Shown here one piece after another: positions 36,261-44,712 of a stretch of 64,000 nt of DNA. Source of the stretch: Clostridiales bacterium (lineage in GTDB: Bacteria > Bacillota > Clostridia > Saccharofermentanales > Saccharofermentanaceae); the NCBI GenBank assembly GCA_017428155.1, contig JAFRRJ010000040.1, positions 124,001 to 188,000 on the forward strand, read 5' to 3'. The notes under the pieces are model-generated. The model did not search any database. It saw nothing but the letters and a program-made list of their open reading frames with translations, and was not told the DNA's origin. A program made the position numbers and the translations under genes. Numbering within the stretch: position 1 is the stretch's first letter; each line of letters begins with the position of its first letter.

Positions 36261-37511
36261 TCAATCGTAAAAATAAATGTATTCGTATTCTTCTGAACTG
36301 GATATACTGCCGTCAGACCTATAACCCTCTTTCTTTAAAACATTACCTAATGAATCGTATTCTATCTTCTCGGAGAGCACATATTTTCCGTCACTGCCCA
36401 ATTCCGATTCTTCCAGCAGATTCCCGTCTTCGTTATAAATCCTGCTTATGCCAAAATGAATACTGCCATCAGCTTCATAGCTTGTGCTTTTAGTCTCATT
36501 GTTGTTTGCATCGTATTCATATTCATACCAGCATTCGATACTGCCGTCAGAATTGTAATCTGTTTCCTTTATTTTGTTATTATTGGCATCATATTCATAT
36601 TCACTCCAGCTGCTGACACTGTCATCAGCTCTGTAATATGTTTTCTTTATTATATTGTTGTTTGAATCGTACGTGTATTCGCACCTGGAAACTATGCTGC
36701 CGTCTTCATTAATTCTGTTATACCCGGTTCTAATGTTGTTTTCATCATACACATATTCATAATATTCAGGATCATCCAGACGAGACATTTTATTACTATC
36801 GAAGATCAGATTCCCGTTCTCATCAAAACGCTGATTAATACTCCACATAACATCTCCGTTTCCATCATAAACAATATAATCAAGCATGTTCCCGTTATCA
36901 TCATATGAAGCATCAAGCCATTCAACTTTCTCGCCTGAATCGCTATAGGCTTCATAACTGACCAGAGATCCCTTTTCATTAAAAGTGTTTATGGTTCTGA
37001 CACTGCCGTTCCCGTGATACTCCGCATGCATTTTCAGAGTTCCGTCAGGATAATACTCACGCCTTGAAACGGCTATTCCTGCCATATTAAAAGTAGTGGA
37101 ATTCTCTTTATTGTTTTCATCATCGTAATGATAAACTGTCACTTTGACAGGATTGTGATCCGCATCATAGCCTGTGACCATGACCGGATTGCCATTCGCA
37201 TCATTTTGCCTTTCAGATACACCTGTAACATTGTGGTCGGCATCGTAATGTATGGTTTTGATAAGATATCCATTATCGTCATACTCATATTCAAGCCAGG
37301 AAGAAAACTCCCCGTAAGAAATCGTTTTAACGGATTTAACTAATGATGATGTCGGAACCTCTTCTTCACTGGTCTGAACTGATAATTCAGTTTCAGCAGT
37401 TCCGCTTGTTTCAGTCTCAGATACAGAAGATTCCGGCTTCTGCTGACATCCGCATAATTGCAGCAACAAACATCCCGCTACCAAGGCAGCAATAACAGCA
37501 CCCTTTTTCAT
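36261..37511 (-). CDS. Repeat-rich lipoprotein (YD/MORN-like repeats)
   Basis: A 416-residue secreted lipoprotein. The signal peptide ends at Cys22 (LLQLCGC), followed by a Ser/Thr/Glu-rich linker to about residue 58. The rest is tandem repeats of about 26 residues with the pattern EYEYDANNNxxKxTxYxxDGSI. The five C-terminal units are in exact 26-residue register (residues 277-406); earlier units are more diverged. The pattern resembles YD/Rhs or toxin-wing repeats that fold into beta solenoids, but no toxin domain is attached. It is probably a surface-displayed binding or adhesion protein; the ligand is unknown. A GGGGGGATC site precedes the ATG. It is a separate unit upstream of GH3. Confidence 0.7.
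   Translation of the reverse strand: MKKGAVIAALVAGCLLLQLCGCQQKPESSVSETETSGTAETELSVQTSEEEVPTSSLVKSVKTISYGEFSSWLEYEYDDNGYLIKTIHYDADHNVTGVSERQNDANGNPVMVTGYDADHNPVKVTVYHYDDENNKENSTTFNMAGIAVSRREYYPDGTLKMHAEYHGNGSVRTINTFNEKGSLVSYEAYSDSGEKVEWLDASYDDNGNMLDYIVYDGNGDVMWSINQRFDENGNLIFDSNKMSRLDDPEYYEYVYDENNIRTGYNRINEDGSIVSRCEYTYDSNNNIIKKTYYRADDSVSSWSEYEYDANNNKIKETDYNSDGSIECWYEYEYDANNNETKSTSYEADGSIHFGISRIYNEDGNLLEESELGSDGKYVLSEKIEYDSLGNVLKKEGYRSDGSISSSEEYEYIYFYD
36294..36683 (-). repeat. Tandem 78-base coding repeats
   Basis: Five consecutive 78-base units encode the 26-residue repeats at the end of the lipoprotein at 36261-37511. The central three are the most alike (each with EYEYDANNN or a close variant). 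The repeat also produces a long hydrophobic shadow frame on the opposite strand. Confidence 0.75.
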
Positions 37512-37640
37512 GATGATCCCCCCGGCAAAATTGTAAATGTAATTTTATTATAGATACTGCTAAGGGGATTTGCAAAAGGAAGTCAGGCTGCAAAGAGAAA
37601 TAGAATCATGCGCCGTACTTGCGGTATCTCTTATACCTTT

Positions 37641-37682
37641 CCCCCACACACCCACACACACAAACCACCACCCCACACAAAA
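37641..37682. repeat. CA-rich simple-sequence tract
   Basis: About 40 bases of C and A only, made of CA dinucleotides and short C-runs, with (CA)5-like tracts. It lies in the 221-base gap between the lipoprotein start (37511) and the fabZ stop (37733). On the minus strand it is a GT/G-rich stretch directly after the fabZ terminator. I see no gene or promoter in the remainder of the gap. Confidence 0.8.
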
Positions 37683-37685
37683 AGA

Positions 37686-37707
37686 AGCTGCCTCTCACGA
37701 GACAGCT
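37686..37707 (-). terminator. fab operon terminator
   Basis: AGCTGCCTC (37686-37694) and GAGACAGCT (37699-37707) pair with one mismatch around TCAC. On the minus strand the stem is followed by TCTTTTT. It lies 25 bases after the fabZ stop and ends the fabH-fabZ operon. Confidence 0.85.
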
Positions 37708-37732
37708 CCTCAATAAATCAGTTTAATCCAGA

Positions 37733-38173
37733 TCAGGAATTTGTAAGGATAGCGAACTTCAAAGTTGCCTGAACTGCTACCTTGCCGTTAACTGTTGCAA
37801 CAGCTTCACCGAGGCCAACGGGACCCTTGACTGCAGCAATCTTTGTCTCAAGTCTTACTGTGTCGCCGGGAACGATTGCCTGCTTGAACTTGCACTTGTC
37901 GATGCCTGCGAAAACAGCGATCTTGCCCTTGAAGTCATCCCTGGAGAGGATAGCTACAGCGCCTGCCTGAGCGAGAGCTTCAACTGTGATGACACCGGGA
38001 ACGATAGGATATTCCGGGAAGTGTCCTCTGAAGAAATACTCGTCATATGTGAAGTTCTTATAAGCGATGCAATATTCGCCCGGTTCATAATCCTCAACTC
38101 TGTCGATGAGAAGGAAAGGATGTCTGTGGGGAATGATCTTCATGATCTCTGTTGTGGTAAGCGCGTTTGCCAT
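37733..38173 (-). CDS. fabZ: 3-hydroxyacyl-ACP dehydratase
   Basis: A 146-residue hot-dog-fold enzyme that dehydrates 3-hydroxyacyl-ACP in each elongation cycle. The catalytic His lies in IIPHRHPFLLIDRV and the catalytic Glu in GVITVEALAQAGA. RGHFPEYPIVPG forms the active-site tunnel motif. A GGAGGATCC-type site precedes the ATG (AAGGAGGATCC read on the minus strand). It is the last gene of the fab operon, 14 bases after fabF. In many clostridia accB-accC-accD-accA flank this position; here there is a terminator instead. Confidence 0.96.
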   Translation of the reverse strand: MANALTTTEIMKIIPHRHPFLLIDRVEDYEPGEYCIAYKNFTYDEYFFRGHFPEYPIVPGVITVEALAQAGAVAILSRDDFKGKIAVFAGIDKCKFKQAIVPGDTVRLETKIAAVKGPVGLGEAVATVNGKVAVQATLKFAILTNS

Positions 38174-38187
38174 AGAAAGGATCCTCC

Positions 38188-39420
38188 TTATTCTTCAAAC
38201 TTCTTTACGATCAGGGAAGCGTTGTGTCCGCCGAAGCCCAGGTTGTTTGTCATAGCATAAACTATATCGCGATTCTTAGGTTCGATAAAGGTGTAATCGA
38301 GATCCATCTCGCCTTCGGACTCCTTGGAGCCTGCCGTAACGTGTACATAGCCGTCCAGGATGGACTTAACGCATGTGATGAGCTCGACACCGCCGGCACC
38401 GCCGAGAACGTGACCGATCATGGACTTTGTGGAGTTGATCGAGATGTTCTTGATATCTTCCTTGAACGCGTACTTCATAGCACGTGTCTCGAAAAGGTCG
38501 TTGTGGTGTGTTGATGTGCCGTGAGCGTTGATGTAGTCGATCTGTGAAGGCTGGATTCCGGCTTCCTTCATGGCGATGATCATTGCCATGCCTGCGCCTG
38601 ATCCGTCTTCTGCAGGTGATGTGATGTGATATGCGTCGCAAGTTGCACCGTAACCTACCATCTCTGCGAGGATGTTAGCGCCTCTTGCCTTTGCGTGCTC
38701 ATAAGATTCGAGAACAAGAACACCTGAACCTTCACCGATTACGAATCCGTCTCTGTCCTTGTCGAACGGTCTGGATGCTGTCTCGGGATCTTCATTTGTG
38801 GAAAGAGCCGTAAGTGCTGCGAATCCCTGGATGCCGGTCTTACATACAGCTGCTTCGCATCCGCCTGTGATCATGACATCTGCGTCACCGTACTTAACTG
38901 CCTTGAAAGCGTCGCCGATTGAGTGAGCACCTGTTGCACAAGCTGTGATTACGCATGTGTTGAGACCTTTCATACCGTACTGGATCGCGATGTTTGCGGA
39001 TGCCATGTTGGCAATCATCAAAGGAATGTACATCGGAGCGATCTTGCCTGATTTCTCGAATCTGATCTGCTCTCTCTCGTGTGCCTGCATTGAACCGATA
39101 CCGGAGCTTACGATAACACCTACTCTGTAGGGATCTTCCTTCTCCATATCGAGGCCTGCCTGCTCGATAGCTTCCTTGGCTGCTGCCAATGCATAGTGAG
39201 CGAAAGGTTCCATACGCTTCATGGTCTTAAAGTCCATGTAATCTGTGGCTTCGAAACCCTTGACCTCACAAGCAATCTTTACCTTGGCGTTGCTCGCATC
39301 GAACTTGGTAATGGGAGCTGTTGCTGCCTTACCCTTCTTGAGACCTTCCCAAAAAGCCTCAACACTGTTACCCAGCGGGGTGATCGCACCCATGCCGGTT
39401 ACTACGACTCTGTTTGTCAT
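38188..39420 (-). CDS. fabF: 3-oxoacyl-ACP synthase II
   Basis: A 410-residue elongating ketosynthase. The catalytic triad is present: Cys in VITACATGAHSIGDAF, His in INAHGTSTHHND and His in MIGHVLGGAGGVE. The N-terminal NRVVVTGMGAITPLGN and C-terminal NNLGFGGHNASLI are typical. It condenses malonyl-ACP with acyl-ACP in chain elongation. It is a separate gene from the ketosynthase fusion at 44713 and the only standard FabF in the window. It follows fabG after 53 bases. Confidence 0.96.
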   Translation of the reverse strand: MTNRVVVTGMGAITPLGNSVEAFWEGLKKGKAATAPITKFDASNAKVKIACEVKGFEATDYMDFKTMKRMEPFAHYALAAAKEAIEQAGLDMEKEDPYRVGVIVSSGIGSMQAHEREQIRFEKSGKIAPMYIPLMIANMASANIAIQYGMKGLNTCVITACATGAHSIGDAFKAVKYGDADVMITGGCEAAVCKTGIQGFAALTALSTNEDPETASRPFDKDRDGFVIGEGSGVLVLESYEHAKARGANILAEMVGYGATCDAYHITSPAEDGSGAGMAMIIAMKEAGIQPSQIDYINAHGTSTHHNDLFETRAMKYAFKEDIKNISINSTKSMIGHVLGGAGGVELITCVKSILDGYVHVTAGSKESEGEMDLDYTFIEPKNRDIVYAMTNNLGFGGHNASLIVKKFEE

Positions 39421-39473
39421 TTATCCTTATTCTCCTGATTATTTCTTATTGTTTTCACGGAAAGATCCGTTTA

Positions 39474-40220
39474 TTACATATGCATTCCGCCGTCTACGCT
39501 CAATACCTGGCCTGTGATGTAAGAAGCATCATCAGAGCAAAGGAAATTGACTACGTTGGCAATATCCTCGGGCTGTCCGTATCTCTTAAGCGGGATCAGT
39601 TCGAAGATCGCTTCCTTCTGCTTGTCGGTAAGAACGGCTGTCATAGGTGTCTCAACATATCCGGGAGCGATGGCGTTGAATGTGATGTTCCTTGAAGCGA
39701 ACTCTCTTGCACATGACTTGGTTACGCCGATGATTCCTGCCTTGGAAGCGGAATAGTTGACCTGGCCTGCCTGACCTTCGATGCCTACGATCGAGGAAAT
39801 GCTTACGACTCTTCCCTCTCTCTTCTTCATCATGAAAGGTACTGCATGCTTGATGAAGTTGAATGTTCCCTTAAGGTTAACTGCGATAACTGAATCGAAA
39901 TTTTCTTCTGTCATCTTGAGGAGCAGGCCGTCTCTTGTGATGCCTGCGTTGTTAACGAGGATGTAAATGCCGCCGAAGTCTTCATTGATCTGAGCTACTG
40001 TCTCGCCGACTTTCTCGAAATCAGCTACGTTGCACTGATATGCCTTAGCGTCAACGCCAAGTGCCTTGACTTCCTCTTCTGCTTCCTTGCTCATCTCGAG
40101 GGGGCAAGCATCAACGATTGCAATGTTATAGCCGCTCTTAGCAAGCTTTAATGCGATTGCCTTACCGATACCTCTTGAAGCGCCTGTAACGATTGCTGTC
40201 TTTCTTGTATTCTCTGCCAT
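39474..40220 (-). CDS. fabG: 3-oxoacyl-ACP reductase
   Basis: A 248-residue short-chain dehydrogenase reducing 3-oxoacyl-ACP with NADPH. The cofactor loop is VTGASRGIGKAIAL, and NNAG lies at VNNAGITRDGLL. The catalytic Ser-Tyr-Lys set is in SISSIVGIEGQAGQVNYSAS and the following KAG. The C-terminus SYITGQVLSVDGGMHM is the FabG signature. AAGGAGG site; placed between fabD and fabF as in many Bacillota. A second FabG-like gene lies at 43946. Confidence 0.95.
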   Translation of the reverse strand: MAENTRKTAIVTGASRGIGKAIALKLAKSGYNIAIVDACPLEMSKEAEEEVKALGVDAKAYQCNVADFEKVGETVAQINEDFGGIYILVNNAGITRDGLLLKMTEENFDSVIAVNLKGTFNFIKHAVPFMMKKREGRVVSISSIVGIEGQAGQVNYSASKAGIIGVTKSCAREFASRNITFNAIAPGYVETPMTAVLTDKQKEAIFELIPLKRYGQPEDIANVVNFLCSDDASYITGQVLSVDGGMHM

Positions 40221-40239
40221 GATAATTACCTCCTTAAGG

Positions 40240-41157
40240 TCAGCCGAGTGTTTCCAATAACTTATCTATGTCTTCAGGTGCTGATACACCGATAACTTTG
40301 ATAGAGGGAACTGTCTTTCTTACGAAGCCTGCGATAGTCTTGCCGGGGCCTGCTTCGATGATCGTGTCAACGCCCATCTTTTCGAGCTCATAGAGCGTCT
40401 GCTCCCACATTACGGGGTTGGATACCTGAGCTTCAAGAAGGTCCTTGACCTGGTCCTTGTCTGTGATCTGCTGTGCGTTTGCGTTTGCGATGTAAGGGAA
40501 GTTCAGGCTGCTGAGCTCGACCTTATCGAGTTCCTTTGCGAGCTTCTCGCCTGCGCCCTTGAGAAGAGATGAATGGAAAGGACCTGAAACTTTGAGTTCA
40601 ACGACCTTGATTGCGCCTGCTTCAGTAAGCTTGGGCATTGCTTCCTGAACTGCTTCCTTCTTACCTGTGATAACGATCTGGCCGGGGCAGTTGAAGTTAG
40701 CGGGCCATACGCCGTCGATCTTGCCGGTAACGCTCTCTATCGTCTCAGCGTCAAGACCGATTATCGCTGCCATTGAGCCTTCGCCTGCGGGAACTTCGGA
40801 AGACATGAGCTGTCCTCTGATCCTTGTAAGTCTTACAGCGTCCTCAAAGCTCAGAGCGCCTGCTGCGTAAAGGCTGCAGTATTCGCCCAGAGAAAGGCCT
40901 GCCGTAACGTCCGGCTTAATGCCTGCTTTAAAAAGTGCGTCTGTGATGATGCAGCATGCTGTAACAAGAGCGGGCTGCGTGAATTCTGTAATGTTTATAT
41001 CTTCGTTGGGCTCGAAAAGAAGTTTATTCATGTCGATCCCTGAAGCTTCGGAAGCCTTTGAGATCATTTCTGCATAAGCGGGATCGGAATTAACGAATCC
41101 CTCTGCCATTCCTACTTTCTGTACGCCCTGACCCGGATAACAAAATGCGATTTTCAT
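40240..41157 (-). CDS. fabD: Malonyl-CoA:ACP transacylase
   Basis: A 305-residue acyltransferase that loads malonate onto ACP. Visible motifs are FCYPGQGVQKVGM at the N-terminus, the nucleophilic elbow in TAGLSLGEYCSL (Ser), the Arg in LTRIRGQLM, and the His in VSGPFHSSLL. Its ATG overlaps the fabK stop by one base. It supplies extender units to the fab enzymes and probably also to the upstream KS-CLF system, which has no transacylase of its own. Confidence 0.95.
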   Translation of the reverse strand: MKIAFCYPGQGVQKVGMAEGFVNSDPAYAEMISKASEASGIDMNKLLFEPNEDINITEFTQPALVTACCIITDALFKAGIKPDVTAGLSLGEYCSLYAAGALSFEDAVRLTRIRGQLMSSEVPAGEGSMAAIIGLDAETIESVTGKIDGVWPANFNCPGQIVITGKKEAVQEAMPKLTEAGAIKVVELKVSGPFHSSLLKGAGEKLAKELDKVELSSLNFPYIANANAQQITDKDQVKDLLEAQVSNPVMWEQTLYELEKMGVDTIIEAGPGKTIAGFVRKTVPSIKVIGVSAPEDIDKLLETLG

Positions 41158-42089
41158 TATGCTTCGAGTTTCCTTCCTAAAAGATTATCTGCCTGCTCGA
41201 ACATCGATTCGATGATGACCTTGGCAGGTCTTACTTCCTTAACAAGGCCTGCGATCTGGCCTGCCATGAATGTGCCTTCCTTGATGTCACCTTCGACAAC
41301 AGCCTTACGGAGACTTCCTACTGTAAGGCCCTCCAACTCCTCGAAAGTAACACCGCTCTGCTCCATCTCAAGATACTTATTGGAAAGAGCGTTTCTTATC
41401 TGTCTTACAGGGTGGCCGTAAGATCTTCCGGTAACTCTTGTGGAATTGTCCTTTGCCTTGATGACCATATCCTTGTAATTCTGGTGAACATTTACTTCGT
41501 CACATGCGCAGAATACTGTTCCGCACTGAACGCCTTCGGCACCGAGCATGAAAGCTGCAGCAACGCCCCTGCCGTCAGCGATACCGCCTGCTGCGATAAC
41601 GGGGATGGATACTGCGTCAACGACCTGGGGAACCAGTGTCATTGTTGTAGCCTCGCCGATGTGTCCGCCGGACTCTGTGCCCTCTGCGATAACGGCATCA
41701 GCACCGCACTGCTCCATTCTCTTTGCGAGAGAAACGCCTGCTGTAACAGGAATAACGATGATGCCTGCTTCCTTCCACATATCCATGTACTTTTCCGGAG
41801 AGCCGGCGCCGGTCGTAACGACCTTTACCTTCTCTTCTGCGATGACCTTTGCGATCTCAGGAGCTCTGGGATTCATGAGCATAAGGTTTACGCCGAACGG
41901 CTTGTCTGTTGCTTCTCTGCACTTCTTGATCTGGTCACGGAGCCAGTTCTCGTCAGCGCCGCCGACACCGATGATGCCAAGGCCCCCTGCCTCAGATACT
42001 GCTGCAGCGATGTGCCAGTCAGCTACCCAAGCCATACCGCCCTGGAAGATAGGATATTTGATTCCGATCAAATCTGTGATTCTTGTCAT
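41157..42089 (-). CDS. fabK: Enoyl-ACP reductase II (FMN)
   Basis: A 310-residue FMN enzyme of the nitronate monooxygenase superfamily that performs the last reduction in elongation. Motifs: GIKYPIFQGGMAWVADWHIA, GGLGIIGVGG, IAEGTESGGHIGEATTM, IPVIAAGGIADGRGVAAAF and LGAEGVQCGT. The FabK assignment rests on length and its position between fabH and fabD. No FabI was seen. Organisms relying on FabK are typically not inhibited by FabI-directed agents such as triclosan, which is general knowledge and not tested here. Two AGG sites precede the ATG at 42089. Confidence 0.93.
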   Translation of the reverse strand: MTRITDLIGIKYPIFQGGMAWVADWHIAAAVSEAGGLGIIGVGGADENWLRDQIKKCREATDKPFGVNLMLMNPRAPEIAKVIAEEKVKVVTTGAGSPEKYMDMWKEAGIIVIPVTAGVSLAKRMEQCGADAVIAEGTESGGHIGEATTMTLVPQVVDAVSIPVIAAGGIADGRGVAAAFMLGAEGVQCGTVFCACDEVNVHQNYKDMVIKAKDNSTRVTGRSYGHPVRQIRNALSNKYLEMEQSGVTFEELEGLTVGSLRKAVVEGDIKEGTFMAGQIAGLVKEVRPAKVIIESMFEQADNLLGRKLEA

Positions 42090-42125
42090 GTCCTTTTATC
42101 TCCTTTTTTATTTCGAAAATAAAGT

Positions 42126-43100
42126 TTAGTAAACGATATAGTTAGCATCCCAGGTGAGACCTGCACCGAAGCTTGCGAGTACGAGCTTCATGCCGGGCTT
42201 GAGTCTGCCGTCCTTCTTCATCTCCCAGAGAAGGATCGGAATGCTTGCAGATGAGATATTTCCGTAATTCATGATGTTCATTGGGAACTTGTCGCGTGAA
42301 ACACCGAGCTTTTTTGCTGTTGCTTCGATGATCCTTGCGTTAGCCTGGTGAAGGATGAAGTAATCGATCTCATCGAGGCTGAAGTTGTACTTCTCGGCAA
42401 GATCCTTGATGATCAGCGGAACCTCAGTAACCGCGAACTTGAATACTTCTCTTCCCTGCATAGCGAAAGATGTTAATTCCTTGAAGCCTTCCTCTTCCCA
42501 TCTGTCGGGCTGTCTTGCAGCCTGGCATGTGAGGCAGTCGCTTCTGTATCCTGAAGATCTCATGATGAACTCGTTGCGCTTGATGTCTTCAGCCCTGAGA
42601 ACTGCAGCACCTGCACCGTCACCGAAGAGGATGCATGTTCCTCTGTCTTCGAAATTTGCAAAGTTTGAATTGCACTCCGTGCCGATTACCAGGGCGAGCT
42701 TTGAGTTACCTGTCTCGATGAAGCTCTGTACTGTATTGAAAGCAACGATAAATCCGGGGCATGCGCATACAACGTCGAAGCATCCGCAGTTTTCCGATAC
42801 GCCCAGTTCTCTCTGGACGATGCAGGACAAAGCAGGGATGACGCTGTCTGATGTTGTGGATGCCGTAACTATAAGGTCGATATCAGCAGGATCGATCCCT
42901 GCATCCTCAACTGCCTTCTTTGCCGCTTCCACAGCCATTGTGGAAGGTTTTTCCGTAATATGATCTGCTATATGTCTTTTTTTGATTCCGGTACGCTCGG
43001 TGATCCACTCGTCGCTTGTGTCAAGAAACTTGGCGAAGTCATCATTGGTGACGACCTTCTTCGGGAGATATGAACCGAGTCCAATTATTCTGCCTGTCAT
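42126..43100 (-). CDS. fabH: 3-oxoacyl-ACP synthase III
   Basis: A 324-residue ketosynthase that starts fatty-acid synthesis by condensing acyl-CoA with malonyl-ACP. The catalytic Cys-His-Asn triad lies in FDVVCACPGFIVAF, FILHQANARIIEA and MNYGNISSASIPI. The N-terminus GLGSYLPKKVVTND and TERTGIKKRHIAD are typical. First gene of the fab operon, with its own promoter and a FabT-like palindrome upstream. Unusually, acpP does not follow it; the only ACP in the window is at 46980. Confidence 0.96.
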   Translation of the reverse strand: MTGRIIGLGSYLPKKVVTNDDFAKFLDTSDEWITERTGIKKRHIADHITEKPSTMAVEAAKKAVEDAGIDPADIDLIVTASTTSDSVIPALSCIVQRELGVSENCGCFDVVCACPGFIVAFNTVQSFIETGNSKLALVIGTECNSNFANFEDRGTCILFGDGAGAAVLRAEDIKRNEFIMRSSGYRSDCLTCQAARQPDRWEEEGFKELTSFAMQGREVFKFAVTEVPLIIKDLAEKYNFSLDEIDYFILHQANARIIEATAKKLGVSRDKFPMNIMNYGNISSASIPILLWEMKKDGRLKPGMKLVLASFGAGLTWDANYIVY

Positions 43101-43172
43101 TAACTAACAACCTCTTCTTTGGCTCTTCCGGAAGGTCAAAAACGGGCATAGTAACCCCCCGGAGCTAGATAG

Positions 43173-43185
43173 TTTGATTGTCAAA
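43173..43185. promoter_or_regulatory. FabT-like operator upstream of fabH
   Basis: The palindrome TTTGATTGTCAAA matches the general form of FabT (MarR-family) operators, TTTGA-N3-TCAAA. It lies immediately downstream of the -10 element of the fabH promoter, over the likely start point, where repressor binding would block transcription. FabT in other Bacillota uses long-chain acyl-ACP as corepressor. No fabT gene is in the window. Confidence 0.6.
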
Positions 43186-43213
43186 GTATTTCACAGGCGT
43201 GTCTGTTTGTCAA
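43185..43213 (-). promoter_or_regulatory. Promoter of the fabH-fabZ operon
   Basis: On the minus strand TTGACA (43213-43208) is followed by a 17-base spacer and AATACT (43190-43185). The -35 is perfect; the -10 matches four of six. It overlaps the last codons of the upstream flavoprotein gene, so the fab operon can be expressed apart from the KS-CLF operon. Confidence 0.65.
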
Positions 43214-43944
43214 GTCTCGAAGCGGCTCCTGGCCCATCCGCCCTCATTAAGGTGAGAGCTCGTTAATGTTCCGAATCCTTCGGGTGAAAGGATCGGGATC
43301 GAGATCTTTCTTTTGGTCTCAGCGCTCATTTTATAGCCATTTGCGCAGTATTCGGCTCCGGCATCCCTGATGCTTTCCAGGTAGACTTTTATCTGTCTTT
43401 TTGCTTTTCCGGTCATGAAGACCTCTCCCATAGCACACAAAATTGCCTCATATTTATCCCTTCCGCCGCAGATCAGATCGTACTGCGCGAGAAGTGCCGG
43501 GTATACGGGTTCGAGTTCAACATAACCGCATGAACTTATGATGACGAACTTCTTGTCAAATATCGAAGGGTCCCTCATCTTGTTAAATGTCTGGCCGTCA
43601 TCAGACCTGCTGCCCATGTAGGGTTCGGCCAGTGAAAGACATCTGTCCGTAACTGCCTTGAGCTGCGAAGGCATGCCGTAAAAATACAATGGGAAACTCT
43701 CGATGATGACATCAACTTCCTTGATGGCGCTTATTATCTCTGCCATATCATCCTTTATGGCGCATGTGCCGTCAGGCGATGCCCAGCACGCAAAGCAGCC
43801 CCTGCAAGGCTTTATGTCTTTGGCGTATATATCTATCCTTTTTATCTCCGTGCCTTCGGGAAAACCGGATACGAAAGCATTTGTAACATTAAGCGTATTG
43901 CTTTTTTCGAGCTTGGGGCTGCCGTTCAGGATGAGAACTTTCAT
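43210..43944 (-). CDS. Iron-sulfur flavoprotein / NAD(P)H-dependent FMN reductase family
   Basis: A 244-residue flavodoxin-fold protein. The FMN phosphate loop is LNGSPKLEKSNT. A compact cysteine motif, CRGCFACWASPDGTC (C-x2-C-x2-C-x7-C), matches that of archaeal and clostridial iron-sulfur flavoproteins that bind a 4Fe-4S cluster. The FMN contact regions SFPLYFYGMPSQLK and SSCGYVE follow. Such proteins move electrons from ferredoxin or NAD(P)H to an acceptor. It starts one base after the stop of the ketoreductase, as the last gene of the ACP/KS-CLF operon, so a redox step in that pathway is plausible (inference). Confidence 0.8.
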   Translation of the reverse strand: MKVLILNGSPKLEKSNTLNVTNAFVSGFPEGTEIKRIDIYAKDIKPCRGCFACWASPDGTCAIKDDMAEIISAIKEVDVIIESFPLYFYGMPSQLKAVTDRCLSLAEPYMGSRSDDGQTFNKMRDPSIFDKKFVIISSCGYVELEPVYPALLAQYDLICGGRDKYEAILCAMGEVFMTGKAKRQIKVYLESIRDAGAEYCANGYKMSAETKRKISIPILSPEGFGTLTSSHLNEGGWARSRFET

Positions 43945-43945
43945 A

Positions 43946-44680
43946 TCAGAGACTTAATCCTCCGTCGAGCACTATAACCTGACCGGTCATGTATGCAAAG
44001 GCATCCGTAAGAAGGCTTGCAACACAGCAGGCAACATCTTCTGCTGTACCGAAGCGCTTCATCGGAACGCTGTCCAGATACTTCTCGGCAAGATCGCCCG
44101 GAATGGACTTGATCATGTCCGTTCCGACAAATCCCGGAGCAACCGCATTTACCTGAATACCATAGGGTGCAAGTTCTTTAGCCATGGTCTGTGTCATGGA
44201 ATTAACAGCACCTTTTGTCGCGCTGTAAACGGTCTGTCCGGGAACAGCGAGGATCGAGCTGACCGAAGAAACATTTATTATCTTGCCGCTTCTTTGTGAG
44301 CACATCTTAAGGCTGGCCGCCTGAGCGCAGTTGATATAGCCCTTAATGTTGATATCAAGGCTTCTTTCAAGAGACTCCTGTCTGATCATGAGGAGGTAAG
44401 CATCATCAACGACGCCCGCATTATTTATCAGGACATCAAGGGTCTCATAGCTTTTCTTGATATCCTTGAACATCGCTTTGACCTGCCCTATGTCAGATGT
44501 GTCAGCCTTAAAGATCTCACAGCGCACACCCCTGGAGATGATCTCTTCCTGAGTGATTTTCGCTGCCTCATCATTGCTGGCGTAATTAAGGGCAATGTCA
44601 TAACCCGAATCAGCAAGCTTTAAGGCTATCGCTTTGCCTATTCCTCTGGAGCCGCCTGTAACAACTGCTGTTTTAGCCAT
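43946..44680 (-). CDS. Second FabG-like ketoreductase
   Basis: A 244-residue short-chain dehydrogenase. VTGGSRGIGKAIALK is the NADP loop, NNAGVVDD and VSSVSSILAVPGQTVYSATK contain the conserved Asn, Ser, Tyr and Lys, and the C-terminus is AYMTGQVIVLDGG. It would reduce 3-oxoacyl groups on the ACP of the same operon. The frame extends 12 codons upstream into the KS-CLF end, but ATG 44680 has an AAAGGAGG site and is the start. It differs clearly from the fabG at 39474, so it is a dedicated copy and not a recent duplicate. Confidence 0.92.
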   Translation of the reverse strand: MAKTAVVTGGSRGIGKAIALKLADSGYDIALNYASNDEAAKITQEEIISRGVRCEIFKADTSDIGQVKAMFKDIKKSYETLDVLINNAGVVDDAYLLMIRQESLERSLDINIKGYINCAQAASLKMCSQRSGKIINVSSVSSILAVPGQTVYSATKGAVNSMTQTMAKELAPYGIQVNAVAPGFVGTDMIKSIPGDLAEKYLDSVPMKRFGTAEDVACCVASLLTDAFAYMTGQVIVLDGGLSL

Positions 44681-44712
44681 AAATGCCTCCTTTGGTGCGG
44701 AGAAAGTTGAGA

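Noticed and set aside
36456..36665. Hydrophobic plus-strand frame resembling a membrane protein
   Set aside because: It is the opposite-strand reading of the 78-base repeats of the lipoprotein gene; repeats create the apparent membrane segments.
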